DNA from: Mycobacterium colombiense
GTDB lineage: Bacteria; Actinomycetota; Actinomycetes; Mycobacteriales; Mycobacteriaceae
Length of the DNA: 64,000 nt
Direction of reading: 5' to 3'
Assembly (NCBI RefSeq): GCF_001953985.1
Contig: NZ_MBEI01000008.1
Span: 56,751 to 120,750, forward strand
The translations under genes were made by a program, and so were the position numbers. The notes below the pieces were generated by a model that was not told where the DNA came from, ran no database searches, and saw only the letters and a program-made list of their open reading frames with translations. Each line of letters begins with the position of its first letter. Within the stretch, counting starts at the first letter, position 1. Below, piece after piece: positions 35,846-44,844 of this stretch.

Positions 35846-36769
35846 AGTTATCAGCCCACTATCGCCGGCCTGCGCGCGTTTGCCGCTGTCGCCGAGAAAC
35901 GCCAATTCAGTAGCGCCGCAACGTCTCTCGGTGTGAGTCAGTCGACGTTGTCGCAGGCGCTGGCGGCGCTGGAAGCGGGCCTGGGCACCCAGCTGGTGGA
36001 GCGCTCGACCCGGCGTGTCTTCTTGACAACGGAGGGCACCCAGCTGCTGCCGCGCGCCCAGGCCGTCGTCGAGGCGGCGGACGCATTCAGCGCCGCGGCC
36101 GCGGGCTCCTCGGACCCGCTGCGGGCCGGCATCCGGCTGGGGCTGATACCGACGGTGGCGCCCTATGTGCTGCCGACCGTGCTGGCCGGCGTCGCCGAGG
36201 AGCTGCCGGGACTGACGCTGCGGGTGACCGAAGACCAGACCGAGCGGCTGCTGGCGGTGCTGCGGGAAGGCGCGTTGGACGCGGCACTGATCGCCCTGCC
36301 CGCCGAGGGCGCCGGCGTCACCGCAATCCCGATCTACGACGAGGATTTCGTGCTCGCCCTGCCGCCGGGTCATCCGCTGGCGGGCAAGCGCCGGGTGCCG
36401 GCGACCGCGCTGGCCGACCTGCCGCTGTTGCTGCTGGACGAGGGGCATTGCCTGCGCGATCAGGCGCTCGACGTCTGCCACAAGGCGGGCGTTCGGGCGG
36501 AGCTGGCCAACACCCGGGCCGCGTCACTGGCGACCGCCGTGCAATGCGTGACCGGCGGCCTGGGCGTCACGCTCATTCCCCAGAGCGCGGTGCCGGTCGA
36601 GGCGTCCCGAAGCCGCCTGGGCCTCGCGCAGTTCGCCGCGCCGCGCCCGGGCCGGCGGATCGGTTTGGTTTTCCGCTCGTCGAGCGGGCGCGACGAATCC
36701 TATCGCCAGCTGGCCGGGCTCATCGGCAGGTTGATCAGCAGCCAGCACCAGGTGCGGATGGTCAAATAG
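35834..36769 (+). CDS. oxyR: LysR-type peroxide regulator OxyR
   Basis: A 311-aa LysR regulator: HTH near 10-68 ([22 protein letters not shown]) and a substrate domain with the redox pair Cys206 and Cys215 in [14 protein letters not shown], nine residues apart as in E. coli OxyR Cys199/Cys208. No stop or frameshift is seen, unlike the M. tuberculosis pseudogene. It reads away from ahpC, with an OxyR-type dyad at its start, fitting autoregulation and ahpC activation. The ATG at 35834 gives the family start. Confidence 0.95.
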   Translation: MSDKSYQPTIAGLRAFAAVAEKRQFSSAATSLGVSQSTLSQALAALEAGLGTQLVERSTRRVFLTTEGTQLLPRAQAVVEAADAFSAAAAGSSDPLRAGIRLGLIPTVAPYVLPTVLAGVAEELPGLTLRVTEDQTERLLAVLREGALDAALIALPAEGAGVTAIPIYDEDFVLALPPGHPLAGKRRVPATALADLPLLLLDEGHCLRDQALDVCHKAGVRAELANTRAASLATAVQCVTGGLGVTLIPQSAVPVEASRSRLGLAQFAAPRPGRRIGLVFRSSSGRDESYRQLAGLIGRLISSQHQVRMVK

Positions 36770-36795
36770 CTGGCCGGCGACTGTAAGTTCTGCGT

Positions 36796-37497
36796 ATGGA
36801 GAAGGTCATCGCCGTGCTGATGCGTGCCGAGCCCGATGACGCGTGGTGCGCCCGGCAACGGGGTCATATCGCCGACGCGCTGCTGCAGCTGGGCGTCGTC
36901 GGGCTGCAGATGAACGTTCGTGACAGCACCGTGCGTAACTCGCTGATGACACTGACAACCCTGGACCCGCCGGTGGCCGCGGTGGTGAGCATGTGGACCC
37001 AGCAGTGCTACGGCGACCAGATGACGGCGGCATTCAAATTCCTCGCCCAGGAATGTGAGCAGCTGGCCGCTTACCTGGTGACCGAGTCGGTCCCGTTGAT
37101 TGCGCCCACCGTCGAACCCGGTTCTCGCACACCGGGTTTGGCCAATATTGCACTGCTGCGCCGGCCCGCCGACATGGACCAGGCCACTTGGCTGAACCGT
37201 TGGCAACGCGACCACACCTCGGTGGCCATCGAAACGCAGTCGACGTTCGGTTACACCCAGAACTGGGTGGTGCGGGCGCTCACCCCGGACGCGCCGGGAA
37301 TTGCGGGCATCGTCGAGGAGTTGTTTCCCATCGAGGCCATCACCGACCTCCACGCGTTCTTCGGAGCCGCCGATGACCAGGACCTGCAGGACCGGCTGGG
37401 CCGGATGGTCGCCAGCACAACCGCATTCGGCGCGAACGAGAACATCGACACGGTGCCGACAAGCCGCTACGTGTTCGAGACACCGTTCCGGGAGTAA
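36796..37497 (+). CDS. Hypothetical protein with EthD-like ferredoxin-fold features
   Basis: A 233-aa soluble protein, orthologue of Rv1874 by position and size. The half WLNRWQRDHTSVAIETQSTF followed by GYTQNWVVRAL resembles the EthD/dimeric alpha-beta barrel motif, and the N-terminal half may be a degenerate copy. I recognise no catalytic residues. It begins 27 bp after oxyR on the same strand and is followed 9 bp later by the F420/FMN split-barrel gene, so the two are co-transcribed. Confidence 0.75.
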   Translation: MEKVIAVLMRAEPDDAWCARQRGHIADALLQLGVVGLQMNVRDSTVRNSLMTLTTLDPPVAAVVSMWTQQCYGDQMTAAFKFLAQECEQLAAYLVTESVPLIAPTVEPGSRTPGLANIALLRRPADMDQATWLNRWQRDHTSVAIETQSTFGYTQNWVVRALTPDAPGIAGIVEELFPIEAITDLHAFFGAADDQDLQDRLGRMVASTTAFGANENIDTVPTSRYVFETPFRE

Positions 37498-37506
37498 GGA
37501 CCGCCC

Positions 37507-37950
37507 ATGACAACACTCGACGAGGCTGTGGCGCTGGCCAAGGGAGAAAGCGGTCTGGCGGTGATCTCGACCGTTCGTGCCGATGGAACGGTTCAGGCCT
37601 CGCTGGTCAACGTGGGCCTGTTGGCGCACCCGGCGAATGGTCAACCCGTCCTGGGCTTTACCACCTACGGCAGGGTCAAGCTGGCCAACCTGCGCGCCCG
37701 CCCGCAGCTGGCCGTGACCTTCCGCAACGGGTGGCAGTGGGCGACGGTCGAGGGCCGCGCGGAGTTGGTCGGCCCCGAGGATTCCCGGCCCTGGTTGACG
37801 GACGCCGATCAGTTGCGATTGCTGCTGCGCGACGTGTTCACCGCGGCGGGCGGCACCCACGACGACTGGGACGAGTACGACCGGGTGATGGCTGCCGAGG
37901 GCCGCGCCGTGGTGCTCATCGCCCCAACCCGCGTCTACAGCAACGGCTAG
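37507..37950 (+). CDS. Pyridoxamine 5'-phosphate oxidase-like F420/FMN split-barrel protein
   Basis: A 147-aa single split beta-barrel. The strands GLAVISTVRADGTVQASLVNVGLL (N-terminal), VLGFTTYGRVKLANLRARPQLAVTF and WATVEGRAELVG follow the F420-binding subgroup seen in mycobacteria. Orthologue of Rv1875 (147 aa), which was shown structurally to belong to this fold. The substrate is unknown. 9 bp after the EthD-like gene. Confidence 0.88.
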   Translation: MTTLDEAVALAKGESGLAVISTVRADGTVQASLVNVGLLAHPANGQPVLGFTTYGRVKLANLRARPQLAVTFRNGWQWATVEGRAELVGPEDSRPWLTDADQLRLLLRDVFTAAGGTHDDWDEYDRVMAAEGRAVVLIAPTRVYSNG

Positions 37951-37968
37951 CCTCGTTAGGCTGCTCGC

Positions 37969-38718
37969 GTGACGCTGCAGATCGATGACGAGAACCGGGT
38001 ACGCACTCTCACGCTGAACCGGCCCGAGGCGCTCAACGCATTCAACGAAGCCCTCTACGACGCCACGGCCGAGGCGCTGCTGGCCGCCGCCGAGGATCCC
38101 GAGGTCGCGGTCGTGCTGCTGACCGGCGCGGGGCGCGGCTTCAGCGCCGGCACGGACCTGGCCGAGATGCAGGCACGTATCACCGACCCCGACTTCGCCC
38201 CCGGCAAGCACGGCTTCATCGGGCTGATCAATGCGCTCAGCGCGTTTCCGAAGCCGCTGATCTGCGCGGTGAACGGCGTGGGCGTCGGGATCGGCGCCAC
38301 CATTCTCGGCTATGCCGATCTGGCGTTCATGTCGTCGACCGCCCGGCTGAAGTGCCCGTTCACCAGCCTGGGCGTGGCACCGGAAGCGGCGTCGTCGTAT
38401 CTACTGCCCCAGCTGGTGGGCCGGCAGAACGCGGCCTGGTTGTTGATGTCCTCGGAGTGGGTCGACGCCGACGAGGCGTTGCGGATGGGCCTGGTCTGGC
38501 GGGTCTGCGAGCCCGACGAGCTGTTGGCACAGGCCCGTCAACACGCCGAAATCCTTGCCTCCCGGCCGATTTCGAGCCTGATGGCCGTTAAGCACACAAT
38601 GACCGAACCCGTCCGCCCGGAGATCGCAGCGGCCACCGCTCGGGAAAACGCGCACTTCGCTGAACTGATGGGCGCCCAGGCCAACGCGGCGGCTTTGGCC
38701 GACTTCAACAAACGCTGA
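37969..38718 (+). CDS. Enoyl-CoA hydratase/isomerase family protein
   Basis: A 249-aa crotonase-fold protein that likely hydrates or isomerises an enoyl-CoA. Visible are RTLTLNRPEALNAFN at 11-25, the oxyanion-hole segment GAGRGFSAGTDLAEM near 55-69, and GVGVGIGATILGYADLAF near 104-121. The second catalytic stretch reads LGVAPEAASSYLLPQLVG. Starts with GTG 18 bp after the split-barrel gene. Not recalled at this position in M. tuberculosis, so it is probably an insertion relative to that genome. Confidence 0.9.
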   Translation: MTLQIDDENRVRTLTLNRPEALNAFNEALYDATAEALLAAAEDPEVAVVLLTGAGRGFSAGTDLAEMQARITDPDFAPGKHGFIGLINALSAFPKPLICAVNGVGVGIGATILGYADLAFMSSTARLKCPFTSLGVAPEAASSYLLPQLVGRQNAAWLLMSSEWVDADEALRMGLVWRVCEPDELLAQARQHAEILASRPISSLMAVKHTMTEPVRPEIAAATARENAHFAELMGAQANAAALADFNKR

Positions 38719-38722
38719 CGCG

Positions 38723-38908
38723 CTAGATCGACGGAGCCGTTTGCAGCTTCGCCTGGGCGGCGAGGATCGCGCGCAATGTGCGCCGGCAGCGGCCGCAGTC
38801 ACCACCGGCGCCGCACGCGGCGGCGATCTCTTTGGAGGTCGATGCGCCCTGTGCGACGACGTCGCACACGGTCTGGTTGGTCGCCCCAACACAGAGGCAC
38901 ACGTACAT
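38723..38908 (-). CDS. bfd: Bacterioferritin-associated ferredoxin
   Basis: A 61-residue [2Fe-2S] protein with Cys4, Cys6, Cys38 and Cys41, exactly the E. coli Bfd pattern. Bfd reduces the haem-bound iron core of bacterioferritin to release Fe2+. The ATG at 38908 follows GGAGG. It is divergent from bfrA, and the gap carries two iron boxes, so low iron should raise its expression while bfrA responds to high iron. Confidence 0.93.
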   Translation of the reverse strand: MYVCLCVGATNQTVCDVVAQGASTSKEIAAACGAGGDCGRCRRTLRAILAAQAKLQTAPSI

Positions 38909-39036
38909 CAGCGCACCTCCTGCACGTCGGAATCCCCTTCGTCGAGAGCTCTGTCCTGCGTCTGCGATTCGTCCCCGACTCCGGCGTTCCGAGTCATCGG
39001 GCACCTGGCGATGAGGCCGAATGCGCATGCCGCTTA

Positions 39037-39055
39037 TTAGCAGAGTCTAACCTAA
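39037..39055. promoter_or_regulatory. IdeR iron box 1
   Basis: TTAGCAGAGTCTAACCTAA matches the IdeR consensus at 15 of 19 positions, with the right half CTAACCTAA perfect. It is 192 bp upstream of the bfrA ATG and 129 bp from the bfd ATG. Confidence 0.8.
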
Positions 39056-39060
39056 GTTAT

Positions 39061-39079
39061 TAAGCGCAGTCTAACCTAA
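39061..39079. promoter_or_regulatory. IdeR iron box 2
   Basis: TAAGCGCAGTCTAACCTAA matches 14 of 19 positions and has the same perfect right half CTAACCTAA. Centre-to-centre distance from box 1 is 24 bp, close to two helical turns. Confidence 0.78.
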
Positions 39080-39246
39080 CCAAGGGGCCACTTACTTCAC
39101 TCTTGACGTCACTGAGTGCAGCCAAACCTTGCTGGAACATTCCAAGCGGCCGTGGCAAAGTGCTGCTACAGCCCAGGTTTGCGCGCTCCAGCCCAGCGCG
39201 CGTGCCGCGGCCACACACGACAGCCGCTCACACCATAGGAGTGACA

Positions 39247-39726
39247 ATGCAAGGGGATCCGGAAGTTTTGCGTCTGCTCAACGAGCAGTTGACCAGCGAG
39301 CTCACCGCGATCAACCAATACTTCCTGCACTCCAAGATGCAGGACAACTGGGGTTTCACCGAGTTAGCTGAGCACACCCGGGCCGAGTCCTTCGACGAGA
39401 TGCGACACGCCGAGTCGATCACCGATCGCATCCTGATACTCGACGGATTGCCGAACTACCAGCGCCTCTTCTCGCTGCGCATCGGCCAGACGCTGCGCGA
39501 GCAGTTCGAGGCCGACCTGGCCATCGAATACGAGGTGATGGACCGGCTCAAGCCGGCGATCATCTTGTGCCGGGAAAAGCAGGACTCCACCACCGCGAAC
39601 CTCTTCGAGGAGATCGTGGCCGACGAGGAAAAGCACATCGACTACCTCGAGACCCAGCTCGAGTTGATGGACAAGCTGGGCGTCGAGCTGTACTCGGCGC
39701 AGTGCGTGTCGCGGCCACCCAGCTGA
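39247..39726 (+). CDS. bfrA: Haem-binding bacterioferritin
   Basis: 24-mer iron store that oxidises Fe2+ and stores it as a mineral core. The 159-aa protein (M. tuberculosis BfrA: 159) has the ferroxidase residues Glu18, Glu51, His54 and the haem ligand Met52 at the canonical numbering, plus the usual second set in FEEIVADEEKHI near 123-134. The ATG at 39247 is set by the conserved start MQGDPEVLRLLN. Two IdeR boxes lie upstream; IdeR activates this gene in M. tuberculosis. Confidence 0.97.
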   Translation: MQGDPEVLRLLNEQLTSELTAINQYFLHSKMQDNWGFTELAEHTRAESFDEMRHAESITDRILILDGLPNYQRLFSLRIGQTLREQFEADLAIEYEVMDRLKPAIILCREKQDSTTANLFEEIVADEEKHIDYLETQLELMDKLGVELYSAQCVSRPPS

Positions 39727-39815
39727 CTCTCGGGCGCCGCCCTTGCGCGGGGGTTTTGGTTGCCACCGGTTGACCGTGGGCACTCATTACCATCGAACGC
39801 CGTGGGAAGGCAGGC

Positions 39816-41888
39816 ATGACGAGGGCGACACCAGCAGCGGCTCCGGCCGGCCACGCTTCGGATTCGCAACCCGGCAATGTCGCGGTCGACGCGCAGCGAC
39901 GCAATTTCATCTTCGTGGCGATCCTGCTCGGCATGCTGATGGCCGCGCTGGACCAGACGATCGTGGCGACCGCGTTGCCGACCATCGTCGCCAATCTCGG
40001 TGGCGCAGGCCATCAATCGTGGGTGGTCACCAGCTATCTCCTCGCGTCGACCATCATCACCGCCCTCGTCGGCAAGTTCGGTGACCTGTTCGGCCGCAAG
40101 CGGGTCTTCCAGGCGGCCGTGGTGTTCTTTGTCGCCGGATCCGTGCTGTGCGGGCTCTCGAGTTCGATGGGCATGCTGGTCGCGTCGCGCGCACTGCAGG
40201 GCATCGGCGGCGGCGGGCTCATGGTGACCGCCATGGCCCTGATCGGCGAGGTGATCCCGCTGCGAGACCGCGGCCGCTACCAAGGCGCGATGGGAGCGGT
40301 GTTCGGTGTCACCACCGTGATCGGTCCCTTGCTCGGCGGCTACTTCACCGACCACTTCACCTGGCGGTGGGCCTTCTGGATCAACGTGCCGATCTCGGTC
40401 GTCGTCTTCTTCGTGGCGGCCGCCGCCATCCCGGCGCTGACCGACCGCACCAAACCGGTCATCGACTACACCGGGATCCTGTTCGTCGGCCTGGGCGCCG
40501 CCGGCCTGACACTGGCCACCAGTTGGGGCGGGACCACCTATCCGTGGGGATCGCCCATGATCATCGGGCTGTTCGTCGGCTCGGTGATCGCGTTGTGCAT
40601 CTTCGCCTGGGTGGAGAGCCGCGCCGCCGCGCCGATCCTGCCGATCCGGCTGTTTCAGAGTTCGGTGTTCACCGTCTGCTGTGTGCTGTCTTTCGTGGTC
40701 GGGTTCGCGATGCTGGGCGCCCTGACATTCCTGCCGACGTACATGCAATTCGTCAACGGTGTCTCGGCCACCACGTCGGGCCTGCGCACGTTGCCGATGG
40801 TGATCGGCATGCTGACCACCTCGATGGGCAGCGGTGTCATCGTCGGCCGCACAGGCAGATACAAAGTCTTCCCCATCGCCGGCACCGCAGTCATGGCGGT
40901 GGCGTTTTTTCTGATGTCGCGGATGGACCCGTCGACATCCGCTGTCGTCCAATCGTTGTTCCTCGTAATCCTCGGCGCCGGGATCGGGATGTGCATGCAG
41001 ACCCTGGTCCTGATCGTCCAGAACACTTCGAGCTTCGACGACCTCGGCGTCGCGACCTCCGGCGTCACCTTCTTCCGCACAATTGGCAGCTCGTTCGGAG
41101 CCGCCATCTTCGGCTCGCTGTTCACAAACTTTCTGCACAGCCGAATCGGCCCGGCGCTGGTGGCCAGCCACGCACCGGCCGCGGCCGCCGCGTCGCCGGA
41201 GGCGTTGCACCGGCTGCCCCGCCAGGCGGCCGCCCCGATCGTCGCCGCCTATGCCGATTCGCTCACCCAGGTTTTCCTCTGGGCGGTTCCGGTCGCGCTG
41301 GTGGGGTTCGTACTCGCATTGTTCCTGCGCGAGGTGCCGCTCCAGGAATTCCACGACAGCACAGTCGATCTCGGCGACGCCTTCGGGATGCCGACCAGCG
41401 AGACACCGGACCAGATGCTGGAGAACGCGATCGCACGGATGATGCGCGGCGTTCCCGGCATGCGGTTGCGCAGCATCGCGATGCGACCCGATTGCCGACT
41501 CGACGTCGCCGGGTTATGGGGAGTCCTGCGGATCAATCGCTACAGACAGATTTACGGGACCGCTCGGCTCACCGACATGGCCGACTATCTACGGGTACCG
41601 TTCGAGATTCTCGAGCCCACCTTCGCCCGCCTGGTGTCCGGCGGCTACGCGCAGAGCGACGGCGAACAGTTGTGGCTGACCCCGACCGGGAGGCAGCAAG
41701 TCGCCTACGTGCACTCGCTACTGCTGGCCTGGCTGGTCGACAAGCTCGCGCGCTCACCGGGCTTCGAGGGCCGCCCGGACCGCCGCGCGGTGGAGGCCGC
41801 GCTGGAGCGTGTCGCGCATCGCGTTCTGGCCCAACGTGATTGGCAGGATGAGCAGCCAACCGTGGCGATTCCGTCGGCCGCTCGCTAG
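39816..41888 (+). CDS. MFS drug:H+ antiporter of the DHA2/EmrB-QacA group with a C-terminal extension
   Basis: A 690-aa exporter with about 14 hydrophobic helices over residues 30-510 and the DHA2 motifs ALDQTIVATALPTIVANL near 44-61, GKFGDLFGRKRVF near 85-97 and GPLLGGYF near 168-175. Residues 520-690 form a cytosolic tail; LRINRYRQIYGTARLTDMADYLRV to WLTPTGRQQV looks like a winged-helix-type fold. The M. tuberculosis counterpart Rv1877 (687 aa) has the same tail. Substrates unknown, multidrug efflux likely. Confidence 0.9.
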   Translation: MTRATPAAAPAGHASDSQPGNVAVDAQRRNFIFVAILLGMLMAALDQTIVATALPTIVANLGGAGHQSWVVTSYLLASTIITALVGKFGDLFGRKRVFQAAVVFFVAGSVLCGLSSSMGMLVASRALQGIGGGGLMVTAMALIGEVIPLRDRGRYQGAMGAVFGVTTVIGPLLGGYFTDHFTWRWAFWINVPISVVVFFVAAAAIPALTDRTKPVIDYTGILFVGLGAAGLTLATSWGGTTYPWGSPMIIGLFVGSVIALCIFAWVESRAAAPILPIRLFQSSVFTVCCVLSFVVGFAMLGALTFLPTYMQFVNGVSATTSGLRTLPMVIGMLTTSMGSGVIVGRTGRYKVFPIAGTAVMAVAFFLMSRMDPSTSAVVQSLFLVILGAGIGMCMQTLVLIVQNTSSFDDLGVATSGVTFFRTIGSSFGAAIFGSLFTNFLHSRIGPALVASHAPAAAAASPEALHRLPRQAAAPIVAAYADSLTQVFLWAVPVALVGFVLALFLREVPLQEFHDSTVDLGDAFGMPTSETPDQMLENAIARMMRGVPGMRLRSIAMRPDCRLDVAGLWGVLRINRYRQIYGTARLTDMADYLRVPFEILEPTFARLVSGGYAQSDGEQLWLTPTGRQQVAYVHSLLLAWLVDKLARSPGFEGRPDRRAVEAALERVAHRVLAQRDWQDEQPTVAIPSAAR

Positions 41889-41953
41889 CGGGTACCCCTC
41901 CCCATTCGCCGACATCCCCGACCGGGGTCCCGACGCGGGCGTACCATCACGCC

Positions 41954-42448
41954 ATGAGCCGAATCGGAACATTTGCTGACGACGACCTGGCCGGCTGGTT
42001 TGCGAAGTCTCCGGACATCGGCGGCGCGCTCGGGGGCTTCAGCCAGGCGGTCTACACCAAGAACCGGTTGCCGTTGCGCACCCGCGAACTGGCGCGCGCC
42101 GTGATCGCCCACCGCAACGAATGCGTCGTCTGCGTCAACACCCGAGACGAGGACGGCCCCGCCGCCGGCGTCGACGAGGAGTTGTACGACCACGTCCACG
42201 AATGGCGTACCTGGCCCGGTTACAGCGACCAGGAGCGGCTGGCCGCCGAGTTCGCGGACCGATTCGCCACCGACCACACCGCCCTGCGCGACGACGAAGA
42301 CTTCTGGAGCCGTTGTGCGGAACACTTCTCGGACGAGTTGCTGGCCGACCTGGCCCTGTCCTGCGCGCTGTGGGTCGGCATGGGTCGAGTGCTGCGGACC
42401 CTCGACATCGGGCAGGCCTGCAAGCTCACCATCCCCAGCCGCGGCTAG
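41954..42448 (+). CDS. AhpD-like carboxymuconolactone decarboxylase family protein
   Basis: A 164-aa all-helical protein. The core LPLRTRELARAVIAHRNECVVCVNTRDE near 40-67 is an AhpD-fold active site with CVVC matching the CxxC of AhpD, so peroxidase or disulfide exchange activity is plausible. It lies 65 bp after the exporter, same strand. Not assigned to a named subfamily. Confidence 0.85.
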   Translation: MSRIGTFADDDLAGWFAKSPDIGGALGGFSQAVYTKNRLPLRTRELARAVIAHRNECVVCVNTRDEDGPAAGVDEELYDHVHEWRTWPGYSDQERLAAEFADRFATDHTALRDDEDFWSRCAEHFSDELLADLALSCALWVGMGRVLRTLDIGQACKLTIPSRG

Positions 42449-42555
42449 TTTCCCGCCCACTAAGGCCGGGCAACCGGCGATGACTCGCGCCCCGGGCACA
42501 AATGGCGGCGCGGTGATGTTGCGGTGTGGGTGAGAGTACGCAGAGGGAGACGCCG

Positions 42556-43437
42556 GTGAAGATTCGCTTCGGCGTCGGCCTCGGTGCCGACACCGCACCG
42601 GACCAGCTGGCCGCGATCGTCGATCACCTCGAGGCCGGCGGGGTGGACTCGCTGTGGTTTTCCGAACTGGTGTATTCGCCGGCGGTCGATCCGGTGGTCG
42701 GCATGGCGTATGCGCTGGCCCGGACGACCCGCCTCAAGGTGGGCACGTCGGTGGCCGTGCTGCCGGGGCGACATCCGGTGCTGGTCGCAAAGCAATTGGC
42801 GTCGCTGGCGGCCGTCGCGCCCAAGCGGGTGCTACCCGTCTTCGGTCTGCGCTCGGCGATACCGGCCGAACGCGAGGTGTTCGTGGTCCCCGACGGCGAG
42901 CGCGCGGCGGTGTTCGACGAGTCGCTGCGGCTGCTGCGGGCGGCACTGATAGAGGAATCGGCGACGTTTCGCGGCCGGTATTTCAGCGTCACCGACGTGG
43001 CCGTCGCTCCGAGACCGACACCGCCGCTGGACATCTGGGTGGGCGGTGCGGCGCCGGCGGCGTTTCGCCGCATCGGCGCGCTGGGCGACGGGTGGCTGGG
43101 CAGCTTCCTCACCCCGGCGGAGGCGCGCGCCGGGCGCGCGGCGATCGAGCGGGCGGCCGCGGACGCCGGCCGCAGCATCGAACCCGACCACTTCGGCATC
43201 TCGCTGGCGGTCGCCGACGGGGAATTGCCCGCCGAGCTGGCCGCGGCGGTGCGCCGGCGTCGGCAGGACCGCGACCCCGGCGAGCTGATCGCCGCGGGAT
43301 GGGATCAGCTGCATCGACAACTCGACGCCTACATCGAGGCTGGGTTGACGAAATTCGTCATTCGACCGGTGGGCAAGGCGCCGGTCAATGGCTTCCTCGA
43401 TCGATTCGTCACCGAATTGGTCGCCCGGCAGAACTGA
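42556..43437 (+). CDS. LLM-class F420-dependent oxidoreductase
   Basis: A 293-aa TIM-barrel flavin/F420 enzyme. Visible are KIRFGVGLGADTAPDQLA at the start, GVDSLWFSELVYSPAVDP, TTRLKVGTSVAVLPGRHPVLVAKQLASLA and GDGWLGSFLTP. The GTG at 42556 has AGGGAG 7 bases upstream; a GTG at 42526 is possible but weaker. Substrate unknown. The glnA3 operon follows after 57 bp. Confidence 0.88.
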   Translation: MKIRFGVGLGADTAPDQLAAIVDHLEAGGVDSLWFSELVYSPAVDPVVGMAYALARTTRLKVGTSVAVLPGRHPVLVAKQLASLAAVAPKRVLPVFGLRSAIPAEREVFVVPDGERAAVFDESLRLLRAALIEESATFRGRYFSVTDVAVAPRPTPPLDIWVGGAAPAAFRRIGALGDGWLGSFLTPAEARAGRAAIERAAADAGRSIEPDHFGISLAVADGELPAELAAAVRRRRQDRDPGELIAAGWDQLHRQLDAYIEAGLTKFVIRPVGKAPVNGFLDRFVTELVARQN

Positions 43438-43494
43438 GCGTGCGGGTAGGCCGTTTACCGTACGGCAAGATCCGAGGTTGGGAGAATGACAGCC

Positions 43495-44844
43495 ATGACC
43501 GGCACACCGCTTGCCGCGGCCGTTGCCCAACTCGAGGTCGAGGGCGTCGACACGGTCATCGGCACCGTGGTGAATCCCGCCGGGCTCACCCTGGCTAAAA
43601 CCGTGCCGATCCGGCGAACCAACGCCTTCGCAGATCCGGGGCTGGGGGCCAGCCCGTCCTGGCACGCGTTCGCCATCGATCAGACCGGCATCGCCTTCAC
43701 CGCCGATGTGGGCGTGGTGGGTGACCAGCGTCTTCGTATCGATCTGTCCGCGTTGCGCATCGTCGGTGACGGTCTGGCGTGGGCGCCCGCCGCGTTTTTC
43801 TCCCAGGACGGCACGCCGGTTCCCACGTGCAGTCGGGGAACGTTGCGACGTCTCGAGGCCGCACTCACCGAAGCCGGGATCGAAGCCGCGATCGGCCACG
43901 AGATCGAATTCCTCCTGGTCGGCCCGGACGGCGACCGGCTGCCGCCGACGTTGTGGGCGCAGTACGGCCTGGCCGGTGTGCTGGAGCACGAGGCGTTCGT
44001 GCGCGACGTGATCAGGTCGGCGACGGGCGCCGGCATCACGATCGAACAGTTTCACCCCGAGTACGGCGCCAACCAGTTCGAGATCTCGTTGTCACCGCAG
44101 AGCCCCGTGGCCGCCGCCGATCAGCTGATCCTGATGCGACTCATCATCGGCCGCGTGGCCCGCCGCCATGGGCTGCGCATCAGCCTGTCGCCCGCGCCGT
44201 TCGCCGATGGCGTCGGATCCGGTGCACACCAACACTTTTCGCTGACGACATCGGAAGGCCGGCTGTTCTCCGACGGCCCCGAAAGTCACGGCATGACGGA
44301 GGCGGGCCAGAGCGCGATAGCGGGCGTGGTGCGCGGCCTGCCGGAAGCCCAGGGCGTACTGTGCGGGTCCATCGTCTCCGGCTTGCGGATGCGCCCCGGC
44401 AACTGGGCCGGGGCCTATGCGTGCTGGGGCACCGAAAACCGCGAGGCCGCAGTGCGATTCGTCGCCGGCGGGCCGGGAAATCCGCGCGGCGGCAACGCCG
44501 AGGTGAAGATCGTCGACCCGTCGGCGAACCCGTACCTGGCCTCGGCGGCCATCCTCGGCCTGGCCCTGGACGGCATCAAGTGCCAGGCCGCGCTGCCACC
44601 GGAGATCACGGTCGACCCGGCCGTCCTGTCCGATTCCGACCGTGAGCGCGACGGCATCGTGCGCCTGACCGATTCACAGGCCGAAGCAATTGCGGCACTT
44701 GATGGTTCAGAGGCCATGCGGCGCATCCTGGGCGATCCGGCAGTCGACATGGTGGTCGCGGTGCGCCGCCTGGAGCAGGAACGCTACGGCGACCTGACGC
44801 CCGAGCAGCTCGCGGACAAATTCCGCATGGCCTGGAGTCTGTGA
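43495..44844 (+). CDS. glnA3: GlnA3: glutamine synthetase-like (gamma-glutamylpolyamine synthetase) enzyme
   Basis: An ATP-dependent gamma-glutamyl ligase. Family knowledge: GlnA3 of Streptomyces, and reportedly of M. tuberculosis, acts on polyamines rather than ammonia. The 449-aa protein has the GS landmarks GHEIEFLLV near 137-145, EYGANQFEISLSP near 182-194, GSGAHQHFSL near 242-251, RPGNWAGAYACWGTENREAAVRF near 300-322 and NAEVKIVDPSANPYL near 340-354. I took the ATG at 43495, matching M. tuberculosis MTATPLAAA; the in-frame ATG at 43486 is also possible. Its stop overlaps the next start by 4 bp. Confidence 0.93.
   Translation: MTGTPLAAAVAQLEVEGVDTVIGTVVNPAGLTLAKTVPIRRTNAFADPGLGASPSWHAFAIDQTGIAFTADVGVVGDQRLRIDLSALRIVGDGLAWAPAAFFSQDGTPVPTCSRGTLRRLEAALTEAGIEAAIGHEIEFLLVGPDGDRLPPTLWAQYGLAGVLEHEAFVRDVIRSATGAGITIEQFHPEYGANQFEISLSPQSPVAAADQLILMRLIIGRVARRHGLRISLSPAPFADGVGSGAHQHFSLTTSEGRLFSDGPESHGMTEAGQSAIAGVVRGLPEAQGVLCGSIVSGLRMRPGNWAGAYACWGTENREAAVRFVAGGPGNPRGGNAEVKIVDPSANPYLASAAILGLALDGIKCQAALPPEITVDPAVLSDSDRERDGIVRLTDSQAEAIAALDGSEAMRRILGDPAVDMVVAVRRLEQERYGDLTPEQLADKFRMAWSL

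Larger units (their letters stand above)
38909..39246. other. bfd/bfrA divergent intergenic region
   Basis: A 338-bp gap. The segment 39037-39079 holds two IdeR boxes; about 170 bp between them and bfrA probably include the bfrA promoter. No gene is supported inside it, as the short frames are Arg/His/Ser-rich and unlike any family. Confidence 0.7.

Noticed and set aside
39642..41354. Antisense 570-aa frame opposite the DHA2 exporter
   Set aside because: Low-complexity His/Asp/Gly/Arg composition typical of reverse-frame shadows.
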